Assembly: GCA_902464405.1 (NCBI GenBank)
Contig: CABQJD010000002.1
Span: 124,001 to 188,000 of the forward strand
Reading direction: 5' to 3'
Source: an uncultured Actinomycetaceae bacterium
Lineage (GTDB): Bacteria; Actinomycetota; Actinomycetes; Actinomycetales; Actinomycetaceae
Length of the DNA stretch: 64,000 nucleotides
A program made the position numbers and the translations under genes. Positions 44,317 through 52,402 of the stretch are shown here, piece by piece. The first letter of the stretch is position 1. Each line of letters begins with the position of its first letter. The notes beneath the pieces were generated by a model, which was not told the DNA's origin, did no database searches, and saw only the letters and a list, made by a program, of their open reading frames with translations.

Positions 44317-44862
44317 ATGAAAGTCAAAAAAGCCATTGTGCTGTTGTTTATAGGACTACTGATGAGTTTCGGAAGTAACGGAGTTGCCATCGCTTCCACA
44401 ACTAACGAATACACTACGAATAACGTCCGCAACTATACACCAGATAATGGCTACACACCTTTGCTCGCCTACATCGTCAATGATGGTCACCGCACATATT
44501 TCGATAGTGAACGCGCTATAGCCGATGGTGCTTCTGAAGACCTTATCAAAGCCGGCGACTTTGTTAATCTTTATTCTTTCGCCATGCAGAGCGATAAAAA
44601 TGAGCGTATTTCACTGCCCCTATGGGGTAACTGGTGTGGACCTGGGCACTCAGGACCTGGAGCACCTCAAGATTTACTGGATACTGCTTGTATGCACCAC
44701 GATAAGTGCTATGGCAATAAAGGATACTTCAATTGCGCCTGCGATCAAGCGTTAATTGATGAAATTAACAGAAACTACTCACAAATGAAAAATGCAGAAA
44801 AAATTGCTGCTCGAGCAGTTCAAGCTTATTTCACAGCACAAAAAGCTTGGTGTAAAAATTAG
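44317..44862 (+). CDS. Secreted phospholipase A2 family protein
   Basis: 181 residues. A signal peptide (MKVKKA, hydrophobic LLFIGLLMSF, cleavage likely near residue 27 after AIA) is followed by a region of about 70 residues without a known motif and the PLA2 core. The Ca2+ loop is WCGPGHSG (106-113), the active site CMHHDKCY has His128-Asp129, and CACDQAL has Asp143, equivalent to the second catalytic Asp of secretory PLA2. Paired Cys suggest disulfides in an exported protein. The enzyme would release a fatty acid from the sn-2 position of phospholipids and could act on host or competitor membranes. ATG at 44317 has AAGGAG upstream. Composition is more AT-rich than neighbours. Confidence 0.88.
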   Translation: MKVKKAIVLLFIGLLMSFGSNGVAIASTTNEYTTNNVRNYTPDNGYTPLLAYIVNDGHRTYFDSERAIADGASEDLIKAGDFVNLYSFAMQSDKNERISLPLWGNWCGPGHSGPGAPQDLLDTACMHHDKCYGNKGYFNCACDQALIDEINRNYSQMKNAEKIAARAVQAYFTAQKAWCKN

Positions 44863-44871
44863 GAGTTAATG

Positions 44872-45159
44872 ATGGAAAATAATACATCTTCTCATCGCTG
44901 GTCTTTTCTTGGCTTGCCTCATCCTAGCTGGTCATTAGCTCTAGGATGGGCTGCAGTATACGCCTTAATTCCCGCATGGTTCATATGCGCAAATATTTTG
45001 CGCTGGGCGCCCTATGCTGGCTGGTTCGGCGTTATCGCTGGTTTAGTTGCATTCGCAATGGCAATTAAACATAAGAGTGGACTGCTCATGAGCTTTGCAT
45101 TCATTGAAATATTCTCCTATTTCATCATCGTACTCATCGCTGGGGTAAACACACCCTAA
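44872..45159 (+). CDS. Small three-helix membrane protein downstream of the phospholipase A2 gene
   Basis: 95 residues, not recognised. Three hydrophobic segments: LALGWAAVYALIPAWFICANIL, WFGVIAGLVAFAMAI and LLMSFAFIEIFSYFIIVLIAGV; the first is Trp-rich. The AGGAG ribosome binding site overlaps the stop codon of the phospholipase gene, so translation is coupled. ATG 44872 gives a 6-base spacing and is preferred over ATG 44869. Possible roles by context are protection of the producer membrane, help with export, or none connected to the enzyme; sequence does not decide. Confidence 0.75.
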   Translation: MENNTSSHRWSFLGLPHPSWSLALGWAAVYALIPAWFICANILRWAPYAGWFGVIAGLVAFAMAIKHKSGLLMSFAFIEIFSYFIIVLIAGVNTP

Positions 45160-45183
45160 CCAATTCCTATAAGCCTTATGCCT

Positions 45184-45228
45184 GCAGCTTAGTGGGTGCG
45201 AATCTTCCTTTCACACCCACTAAGCTGC
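45184..45228. terminator. Perfect 15-bp hairpin between convergent genes
   Basis: GCAGCTTAGTGGGTG (45184-45198) and CACCCACTAAGCTGC (45214-45228) pair exactly around a 15-base loop. It sits between the phospholipase unit and the convergent gene ending at 45332, so it could terminate in both directions. No T-run follows on either side. Confidence 0.6.
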
Positions 45229-45331
45229 TTGAGTGCTTTACCTTTACCCCGCTTTTGACGCAGCTACCTATTTCTACCTGCACAGTCTGCCTACTGCTCA
45301 TCTATGCCGCTTCGGATTTACTACTAGACTT

Positions 45332-46645
45332 CTAATCTGCACTAGCTGAGGAATCCTCTTCCTGAGAGGAGTCTGAAGCCGATTTTGCTGAATCGGATGC
45401 AGATTCTGAAGAAGAAGCCGCATTGGAAGCAGGAGAATCCGACTGAGGAGCTGATTCTGTTTTAAGCTCAAACGTAATAGCGTCACCTAAAGGCTTATCT
45501 TCCCACATCAGCTGAGCATGATATGTACCAGCTCCCGCAAGGTTTTCCCCAGAGCATGCAGAGCCAGCATTTATACCATTCCACGCCACAGAGACATAGC
45601 CCTCACGCTTTGGTCCAATAAGTAGCAACTCACTTTCTTCGCCCACTTTGCACGTGCGAGAATTCCATACAGTTTGCTCTCCCGAAGTGAGAAGAAAATA
45701 GATATTCTCATACCCTGCATCGATATGGCAGGCTCTTTTTACATCTGAATTAGTGAGAACAGCAGAAAACGCAACCTCTTTGCCTGCATAGGTCGATCGT
45801 TGCGACAGCTGAGCGCTTAGCATCTTCGGTGTGCATGCAATCTCTTTATATTCATCTGCGGGATCTGGAGCTGCTGTCGCTATTTTTATATCACGTAGTG
45901 AGGTATTGATTTTATGCACGCCAAGCCACACCACCCCAACCACAGTACCGATAACTATGATCCACATAAGAGCACGGCGCGCCTGGCTTTGGCGGCGCTC
46001 GCGAATAGCCTGTTCAGCTGGGGTGTATGGTCGAGATATCTTTTCAGGCCTTGCAGATGCACGCCTATATGCGCGAGAAGAAAAATTAGCACCGCTGCTG
46101 CGCCCATTAGTATCCCCTGCTGTGCGGGCATTCCGCGCAGCAGTACCACTGCGTTTCTTGGCTGTGCGGATACGCTGAGAGGTAGAAGTACTGCGGAAAG
46201 GAGCTGAACTCTGCACTGAGCGCGGACTTTGAGCAGTGCGCACATATTTCCTAGAAGAAGACGAAGCTCGAACTGCGTTTTGCGAATAACGAATACCTAT
46301 GTGCGATTCATGGGCACTAGTGCGTGGATTGTGGATATCGTCTTGCATAAGCTGAGAATTTGAACGCGAGCCGTGGCGAGAATGATTCTTTGCACTCATA
46401 ACCTGCGAATCTTTTAGCACTCGCCCAGAAGCACGCGAACGAGTATATACAGTACTTTCAGGAGGTACGATACGCCCTGGGCGCCCACTATTCTTCTGCC
46501 GCCTACGCCGCCGATCAGACTCCGCTCCATACTCCTGAGAATGCGGACGGCTCCCTTGAAGATCAGGGACAGCACGCAGCCACCTGCGCCCCGATTGAGA
46601 ACTTCTATTCTGAGAACTGCCAGAACCATGCTTATCACTTGCCAC
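45332..46645 (-). CDS. Membrane-anchored protein with Arg/Ser-rich cytoplasmic part and extracytoplasmic domain
   Basis: About 437 residues, family not recognised. Residues 1-220 are basic and low complexity (runs such as RRRRRQ, many Ser, Arg, Asn). One helix (ALMWIIVIGTVVGVVWLGV, about 225-243) is followed by an outer domain of about 130 residues with Cys pairs (IACTPKML, RACHIDAG, RTCKVG, SACSGENL) and IYFLLTSGEQTVWNS, then an acidic Ser/Ala/Glu/Asp tail. The Cys spacing suggests disulfides and a beta-sandwich like actinobacterial surface proteins; in mycobacteria an unknown membrane protein occupies a similar place near mutY. GTG at 46645 follows a TACGGT by 7 bases; ATG at 46675 is the alternative. 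Confidence 0.7.
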   Translation of the reverse strand: MASDKHGSGSSQNRSSQSGRRWLRAVPDLQGSRPHSQEYGAESDRRRRRQKNSGRPGRIVPPESTVYTRSRASGRVLKDSQVMSAKNHSRHGSRSNSQLMQDDIHNPRTSAHESHIGIRYSQNAVRASSSSRKYVRTAQSPRSVQSSAPFRSTSTSQRIRTAKKRSGTAARNARTAGDTNGRSSGANFSSRAYRRASARPEKISRPYTPAEQAIRERRQSQARRALMWIIVIGTVVGVVWLGVHKINTSLRDIKIATAAPDPADEYKEIACTPKMLSAQLSQRSTYAGKEVAFSAVLTNSDVKRACHIDAGYENIYFLLTSGEQTVWNSRTCKVGEESELLLIGPKREGYVSVAWNGINAGSACSGENLAGAGTYHAQLMWEDKPLGDAITFELKTESAPQSDSPASNAASSSESASDSAKSASDSSQEEDSSASAD

Positions 46646-46652
46646 GATAATT

Positions 46653-46658
46653 ACCGTA
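46653..46658 (-). promoter_or_regulatory. Possible leaderless -10 element (TACGGT) of the anchored protein gene
   Basis: TACGGT, AATTATC, then GTG at 46645. It favours the GTG start, but the hexamer match is weak and the competing ATG at 46675 cannot be excluded. Confidence 0.25.
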
Positions 46659-46794
46659 GCGTGATATATGCTCATAGAGGCAGATTCCCACGCCTCAAGA
46701 GTGAGAATAGTATCTTTTCAACGATACAGCTACCCTGCACAAACATAAACACACGCATAAGAGCATATACAACAAAACGAAAAGAGCAGACTTC

Positions 46795-47832
46795 ATGCCT
46801 TCAGCGATACCGCACAGCATATCTCCTGCCGAAGCCTTCGCCGTGCTCATACAGTGGTATGAGAAAAACGCGCGCCCGCTTCCTTGGAGAGAAACACAAA
46901 CAACTCCATGGGGAATTATTGTGTGCGAAGTGATGAGCCAGCAAACGCCAGTTGCTCGAGTCGCTCCGATATGGGAAGAGTGGATGAACCGCTGGCCAAC
47001 CCCTGCTTCTTTTTCGCGCATTTCCCCAGCTGAAGTACTCCTGGCATGGGGAAAGCTCGGATATCCTCGACGAGCATTGCGGCTTTTAGAATGTGCGCAA
47101 GCGATCTGTGAACGCCATCAAGGGATCGTGCCTGCTGTGCGAGAAGATCTCCTAGCATTGCCAGGTATCGGACCATACACAGCAGATGCCGTGCTGGCGT
47201 TTGCATTTCAGAAGCGCTCAACCGTACTGGATACGAACATACGACGAGTACTCGCACGTTGGCATGGCACAGCACTCCCAGCTCCTCACCAAACAAAAGC
47301 TGAAGCAGAACGTGCACATACATTTGTGCCACACACAGGAGCTGCAGCGGCGCAGTGGAATGAAGCAATTATGGAGTTCGGTGCTCTGGTATGCACCTCG
47401 AATAAGCCAGCGTGCAGCAAATGCCCCTGCACCGACTACTGCCAGTGGCAAAAAGCGGGATACCCTGTGGATGCCTACAGCGCCACACGAAAACCGCAAC
47501 AATATAAAGGTACGCAGCGCGAAGCACGCGGAAAAATTTTAGATATTCTGCGCAATCAAAATCCTGCTTTACACTCCCTTACCCAAAATCGTGACGATAC
47601 GTCTCTAGAATCGTCACGAAAAAACACCAGCTATCTGCGATCGCAAGGAACAGACGCACCGCCTATCAGCGTCACGAAAAAAGAACTTCTTGCGGCAAGC
47701 GGACTAAACTCGGATCGTTTCTTTCCAGCATTCGAGGCACTTATTGCTGACGGATTGATCGAGCAGAAAGGCGAGAATATCAGCCTTCCCCAAAGCACAC
47801 GCAAGCATACGCATTTATCCGCACAATCGTAA
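46795..47832 (+). CDS. mutY: A/G-specific adenine DNA glycosylase
   Basis: 345-residue base-excision repair enzyme that removes adenine paired with 8-oxoguanine. Catalytic Glu45 is in CEVMSQQTPV, the helix-hairpin-helix LPGIGPYTADAV is at 122-133, Asp146 is in VLDTNIRRVLARW, and the 4Fe-4S ligands are Cys200, 207, 210 and 216 (CX6CX2CX5C). The usual C-terminal NUDIX-like 8-oxoG recognition domain is absent; a short wing-like segment (KKELLAASGLNSDRFFPAFEALIADGLIEQ) ends the protein, as in other actinobacterial members. Divergent from the anchored protein gene. Confidence 0.93.
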   Translation: MPSAIPHSISPAEAFAVLIQWYEKNARPLPWRETQTTPWGIIVCEVMSQQTPVARVAPIWEEWMNRWPTPASFSRISPAEVLLAWGKLGYPRRALRLLECAQAICERHQGIVPAVREDLLALPGIGPYTADAVLAFAFQKRSTVLDTNIRRVLARWHGTALPAPHQTKAEAERAHTFVPHTGAAAAQWNEAIMEFGALVCTSNKPACSKCPCTDYCQWQKAGYPVDAYSATRKPQQYKGTQREARGKILDILRNQNPALHSLTQNRDDTSLESSRKNTSYLRSQGTDAPPISVTKKELLAASGLNSDRFFPAFEALIADGLIEQKGENISLPQSTRKHTHLSAQS

Positions 47833-48053
47833 AAGTATGGTGTTCTGTTTATCACGATAACTCTGCTTTGTGAAGGAACTTGCTCGCAAAGGAAATGCTG
47901 CAGATGCTGCGCTTCCAGGGCTTTCACCGCAAATATTACGCACATTATTGCGCAAACCTTGCACATTGAAGAGCCTATAAAATCAAGAACGAATTAACGC
48001 TATACTTTTTCCAGAAAATATGGCGCTGCATGAAAGAAAAGAGGCGATAAAAC

Positions 48054-48788
48054 GTGGCTCCACAAAATGCGCATGAAAAACCACGCAAAGTTCAAAGCAT
48101 AAGGGATGCGAAACACTCGCAGAAAAACAAAATTCGCAGCCAAGGTCTCAACCGTCGTGGAGCTGCCACGCGCAAAAGAATTATTGAAATAGCACGCAAA
48201 CAAATAATAGATCAAGGGTTGAAAAATACGACGATTGGCACTATTACTGCAGAGCTGGGAATCACTCGTCCGCTTTTCTATCACTACTTTAAAAACATGG
48301 ATCAACTTTCCGATGCCGTGCTTACCCAATACACAGATGAGTTTCTTCAGCAGGTTCGCAATTGGGATAAAGAACGCATTCCTGGCGATATCAATAACGC
48401 CCTAGAGCTAGGGATTAAACACTGGAAAAACATTCACGCAGCAGGCACCTTGTTTGGCTCCCCTATTATCAGCGAAGGCAATGGCGAAATGTATGAAAAA
48501 TTCATACATCAAGCAGCCGACCGCATTGCGGACTACATCATACAGGAAATTGCCCCTACATTTTCTAATATACCCGAAAGCGAATACGCAATAACTGAGG
48601 AGAATCGCGCAGACTGGCACGGTATATTGTATGTACTTATTCAAGGACTCAATGCACTGTTTCGCACAAATCCAGATCTGAGCACCAACCAGGCAAAGAG
48701 AATTGCAGCATATATGCTGCAGCTTGAGGCTTTTATTCCCTCTCCCATGCCAGTTCACAATTCATGCCAGCTCGACGGCAGAAATTAA
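48054..48788 (+). CDS. TetR family transcriptional regulator
   Basis: 244 residues. The TetR helix-turn-helix is at about 36-85: GAATRKRIIEIARKQIIDQGLKNTTIGTITAELGITRPLFYHYFKNMDQLSDAVL. The remaining helices form a ligand-binding and dimer domain without known signature. The first 35 residues are basic and extra to the usual fold. GTG start with AGAGG about 9 bases upstream. No divergent target gene is adjacent; mutY lies upstream on the same strand, 221 bases away, and lysS is convergent, so the target is unclear. Confidence 0.88.
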   Translation: MAPQNAHEKPRKVQSIRDAKHSQKNKIRSQGLNRRGAATRKRIIEIARKQIIDQGLKNTTIGTITAELGITRPLFYHYFKNMDQLSDAVLTQYTDEFLQQVRNWDKERIPGDINNALELGIKHWKNIHAAGTLFGSPIISEGNGEMYEKFIHQAADRIADYIIQEIAPTFSNIPESEYAITEENRADWHGILYVLIQGLNALFRTNPDLSTNQAKRIAAYMLQLEAFIPSPMPVHNSCQLDGRN

Positions 48789-48963
48789 CACCCAGCCAGC
48801 CACTCGGCAATATATGCACGAAGATGCAGCAGACGAGAAAACTGAAGATATCACCGACATCCTCAGGTACATAGAACTGCACATGACGAAACCGTGCGTG
48901 ACGCCGATGGCAGCTAGGAGGTGCCTACCTGCTATTAAATAGCCGCATTCAGCACCACGCCCA

Positions 48964-50517
48964 TCACACGGCTGGTTTAACGAACGGGAACGCCATCGTC
49001 TCACGGATACCAAGACCTGTGAGCACCATGAGCAGGCGGTCTATTCCCATACCCATACCACCGCTCGGCGGGAAACCTTGCTCCATCGCTTCGATAAAAT
49101 CTTCGTCAAGCTGCATAGCTTCAGGATCACCATTTGCCGCTTCGAGGCTTTGAGCAGTTAAGCGTTCCCGTTGAATCACAGGATCAGCAAGCTCAGAATA
49201 AGCAGTGGCTGTTTCCATTCCGCGAATATACAAATCCCACTTCTCGGTAAGCCCTGGCTTGGAGCGGTGATAGCGAGTGAGCGGTGAGGTATCTTCGGGG
49301 AAATCGCGCACAAACGTGGGCCTATAGAGCTTTGAGCCGACGAGTTCTTCCCAAATATCTTCCGCGATTTTTCCTGCCACGGCATACTCTTTTACTTTCA
49401 CACCATGCTTATGAGCAAGCTGGACGAGATGTTCGCGAGGCGTGTGCACATCAACGACCTCTCCTACTGCTTCAGAAAGAGACGTGTAGAGATCGATCTG
49501 ATCCCATTCGCCAGAAAGATCGTATTTCGTGCCATCAGCGAGAGTGACGACGAGAGTGCCAAAGACGTCGTGAGCAGCATTTTGAATAATGTCTCGCGTA
49601 AGCTCTGCCATCGTATCGTAGGTAGCGTATGCTTCATATGCTTCCAGAGCAGCAAATTCTGGCGAGTGCGAAGAATCTGCGCCTTCATTTCGGAAGTTTT
49701 TGCCGATTTCGAAGACTCGTTCAACCCCGCCGACTACCGCACGCTTAAGGTACAGCTCGGTGGCGATACGCAGATAGAGATCTTGATCGTAGGCGTTGAT
49801 ATGCGTAGTGAACGGACGAGCAGCAGCCCCTCCGTGCAAAGCCTGCAGAATCGGCGTCTCAATTTCGATATAGTCACGCTCTTCAAAAGTACGGCGAATT
49901 GAGCGCATGACGGCAGCGCGCATACGGATCATATCGCGAGCGCCTTGGCGCGTGATGAGATCGAGGTGACGCTTACGCACACGCGTTTCTTCGTTCACGG
50001 TAGCTTCTTCGCCGTCAGCATTTGTGAAAGTTTTAGGAAGCGGACGAATCGCTTTAGATGCCATTTGCCAAGCTGGAATGGAGCCGTCGGCGCTGGGCGC
50101 TGCAAAAACGCTGAGTTCGCCACGTTTTGAAGTGCCCACATAGCCATGCACGAAAATAAAATCGCCGAGATCGACGTCTGCTTTGAGCTGATCAAGACTC
50201 TCTTTACCCACGTTTGCGAGGGAGAAAATGATTTGCAGGCGCTCGCCGTCACCAGCTTGAAGCACTACGAAAGCAATTTTTCCTGAAGGACGCATGAGCA
50301 TGACGCGCCCTGCAATACCCACAAATTTTTCCGTTTGCTCGTCTATTCCCAGATTGGAAAATTCTGCGCGCACATCATGGATTGTAGCTGAGATAGGAAG
50401 CTGCACCGGATAAGGATCACGCCCTTGATCGAGCAGGCGAGCGCGTTTATCTTTACGTACCTGAATTTGCTCAGGAACGTCATCAATCACATCAACAGCA
50501 GAATTATCCTTAACCAT
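48964..50517 (-). CDS. lysS: Lysyl-tRNA synthetase, class II
   Basis: 517 residues. The N-terminal anticodon-binding OB fold (FVGIAGRVMLMRPSGKIAFVVLQ) precedes the class II catalytic core: motif 1 in the VMRSIRRTFEERDYIEIETPIL region, motif 2 FEIGKNFRNEGADSSHSPEF, and motif 3 GGMGMGIDRLLMVLTG near the C-terminus. Charges tRNA-Lys in the cytoplasm. No ribosome binding site precedes the ATG; TAATCT lies 6 bases upstream, suggesting a leaderless mRNA. Convergent with the TetR gene. Confidence 0.97.
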   Translation of the reverse strand: MVKDNSAVDVIDDVPEQIQVRKDKRARLLDQGRDPYPVQLPISATIHDVRAEFSNLGIDEQTEKFVGIAGRVMLMRPSGKIAFVVLQAGDGERLQIIFSLANVGKESLDQLKADVDLGDFIFVHGYVGTSKRGELSVFAAPSADGSIPAWQMASKAIRPLPKTFTNADGEEATVNEETRVRKRHLDLITRQGARDMIRMRAAVMRSIRRTFEERDYIEIETPILQALHGGAAARPFTTHINAYDQDLYLRIATELYLKRAVVGGVERVFEIGKNFRNEGADSSHSPEFAALEAYEAYATYDTMAELTRDIIQNAAHDVFGTLVVTLADGTKYDLSGEWDQIDLYTSLSEAVGEVVDVHTPREHLVQLAHKHGVKVKEYAVAGKIAEDIWEELVGSKLYRPTFVRDFPEDTSPLTRYHRSKPGLTEKWDLYIRGMETATAYSELADPVIQRERLTAQSLEAANGDPEAMQLDEDFIEAMEQGFPPSGGMGMGIDRLLMVLTGLGIRETMAFPFVKPAV

Positions 50518-50523
50518 GGTTAT

Positions 50524-50529
50524 AGATTA
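50524..50529 (-). promoter_or_regulatory. Putative leaderless -10 element (TAATCT) of lysS
   Basis: TAATCT, ATAACC, then ATG at 50517, without a Shine-Dalgarno. Confidence 0.45.
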
Positions 50530-50580
50530 CGCGATTGAGTGAGGGCGCGCGAAAACGTGTTTTCGTGACGTCCGAACGAT

Positions 50581-50700
50581 TGAGCGTCGCACGCGCAGCG
50601 TAACGTCTTATGCCGCATATGCGCGAAGTATTACTCTATTCGCTGCAAGCACAACTAGCGTTAGCTCTTATGCAACATACGCGCGGAGTATTATTTTATG
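50581..50700. repeat. Imperfect 60-bp tandem duplication in the lysS upstream region
   Basis: The blocks 50581-50640 and 50641-50700 share an alignable second half: the 35-base stretches at 50606-50640 and 50666-50700 match at 28 positions, both starting TCTTATGC and containing GCGCG and AGTATTA. It lies between the divergent lysS and orphan membrane protein genes. Confidence 0.55.
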
Positions 50701-50769
50701 GTGAGCAGATAGTTCACAACCATCGAATATCTAAGTCAAAAGATCCAAAGAAGAAAGGGATAAACATAG

Positions 50770-51219
50770 ATGTTTCAGATACTCTCTTTTGCAATGGGTT
50801 TAGGGATAAGCATCACTTCTGCAGTTACTGGAACCCTCGATAAATTCTTTGTAGTTCTTTTGGCGTCCGCACTCTTGCTGATGGCAATAGATACGCAAAG
50901 AATTAAGCGCACTGCAGCGGAGTGCAAAGCGTTTTCATTTTTTTCGAAGCATTGCAAAAGCATTTCGTTTATTGCGTTTCTTATATGGATAGCGATTTTG
51001 CTCATGCCTATTTTTCAGCTCTCGCCAGAGCTTATTACATCTGCGGAAAATATGGGTATAGAACTTTCGTGGTACCGCCGCATCTCGTGGTGGAATACTT
51101 GGTGGGCGCCCCTCGTTTGTATGCTACTGTGGCTCCTCACATGGATAATGATCGCGCTCGATCCTGTAAAAATTAAGACGCCGCATACAGATAAAGAAAT
51201 ACATTACCCTCACCACTGA
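50770..51219 (+). CDS. Orphan membrane protein with about four helices
   Basis: 149 residues, not recognised. Hydrophobic segments: ILSFAMGLGISITSAVTG, FFVVLLASALLLMAI, ISFIAFLIWIAILLMPIF and WAPLVCMLLWLLTWIMIAL. A Trp-rich external-type loop (SWYRRISWWNTWW) precedes the last helix, and a His-rich polar tail ends it. AAAGGG lies about 12 bases before the ATG, a rather long spacing. Convergent with the HAD-fold gene; function unknown. Confidence 0.6.
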   Translation: MFQILSFAMGLGISITSAVTGTLDKFFVVLLASALLLMAIDTQRIKRTAAECKAFSFFSKHCKSISFIAFLIWIAILLMPIFQLSPELITSAENMGIELSWYRRISWWNTWWAPLVCMLLWLLTWIMIALDPVKIKTPHTDKEIHYPHH

Positions 51220-51312
51220 AGCGCCCTACACAGCTAGCCATCCAAGCGATCTAATTTCGATAACGAAATATCAGGAATGCAGCACCCCTAAGCCTCACAG
51301 CACCCGAAAAAG

Positions 51313-52344
51313 CTACAGCTGTTTGAGGATATATTCGGGCACGATACGAGCCGCGGAATCAAGCACGAAATTCGGCTGGTCTTTCGCTGGTGCTTCCTGT
51401 GCCTGCGAAAGGCTTGCTTCGCCAGTGAGTACGAGCGCTGTTGGCATACCGAAATGTTTCGCCATGCGGATATCGCCAGAAAGCGAATCGGAAACAAGCA
51501 AAACTCTGCGTGGAGAAAGATCCAGATGCTCAAACATACAATCAAGGAATGCGCTTTCTGGCGTTCCAAGATTACGAATCGCGCGTGTTTGCGCAGCGCT
51601 CTCAATGGCACGTACAATCGCACGAGTTCCAGGTTCAATTTCTCCATCCGCTGTTGGCCAGCTTCTCACCATCGACGTTGTGACTAGTTTTGCTCGCTTT
51701 GGTCCAGTGATCGCATGGAACGCTTTATTGAGTTTATCGAAACTGAAATCACGGTCATGTGCAACAAGTACCACATCCGTCTCTTCAGGATTATCCGTGA
51801 GCTTAATACCACCTTTAGCTAAACATACGCGGAATTTATCGTCACAAATTGCATATACGTGCGCTTTTGGAAATTCCCGCTTCAAATACTCAATTGCCAC
51901 TCGAACGGGAGTGAAAATATGCGCAAGATCAACATTCATGCCGTATGCGGCAAGCGTTTCTTGATATTCGCTTGGCGTGCTGTGCGTATTAGACGACATA
52001 AAATACAACGGGCGACGCATTAGCTCAAGTGACTGGAAAATTTTATCCACACCAGGCATGAGCAGATCGCCTTCAAAAAGCGTGCCAGAGAGGTTCATAA
52101 TATAGGCGTCATAAGCGCGCTGCGGCGATTCTTGCAGCATCACAGGCATTTCTTCAATCGCCATATGATTCATATCATCTGCTCGACGAGATGCTTTATT
52201 AGAACGCTTAATAAGCGAACCGATAATAGGCAAACAACGTGACGTCTTTTTGAGCGGCGCGAGCGGTGCAGCAGCTTGAGCGCCTTTGCGTGAGCTCTTG
52301 TGGGTACTCTTCTGAGCGCTCGTGCGAAGTTTCTTCTTTCCCAT
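51313..52344 (-). CDS. HAD-IIA (NagD-like) fold protein lacking catalytic residues
   Basis: 343 residues from the ATG at 52344, which has GGGAG 6 bases upstream; a longer frame to 52545 is rejected. After a basic N-terminus of about 55 residues the NagD-type fold is clear: SGTLFEGDLLMPGVDKIFQSLE, the cap region with VVLVAHDRDFSFDKLNKAF, and FEHLDLSPRRVLLVSDSLSGDIRMAKHFGMPTALVLTGEA. However motif I, normally DxDGT, is Asn84-Leu-Ser86-Gly-Thr, so the nucleophile and acid/base Asp are both lost, and the motif III Lys (usually GKP) is Thr261 (LGTPES). Motif IV keeps Asp286 and Asp291. It is therefore likely a non-catalytic or regulatory HAD protein. It lies 58 bases downstream of panD on the same strand. 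Confidence 0.85.
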   Translation of the reverse strand: MGKKKLRTSAQKSTHKSSRKGAQAAAPLAPLKKTSRCLPIIGSLIKRSNKASRRADDMNHMAIEEMPVMLQESPQRAYDAYIMNLSGTLFEGDLLMPGVDKIFQSLELMRRPLYFMSSNTHSTPSEYQETLAAYGMNVDLAHIFTPVRVAIEYLKREFPKAHVYAICDDKFRVCLAKGGIKLTDNPEETDVVLVAHDRDFSFDKLNKAFHAITGPKRAKLVTTSMVRSWPTADGEIEPGTRAIVRAIESAAQTRAIRNLGTPESAFLDCMFEHLDLSPRRVLLVSDSLSGDIRMAKHFGMPTALVLTGEASLSQAQEAPAKDQPNFVLDSAARIVPEYILKQL

Positions 52345-52402
52345 TATTTTCTCCCGATTATTTGTGAATGCCGACGTATATGCCGCTGATGAAAAGCTCA
52401 GA

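Noticed and set aside
48828..48963. Possible terminator between the TetR gene and lysS
   Set aside because: Only short, imperfect complementarity (around AGGAGGTGCCTACCT) with no T-run.
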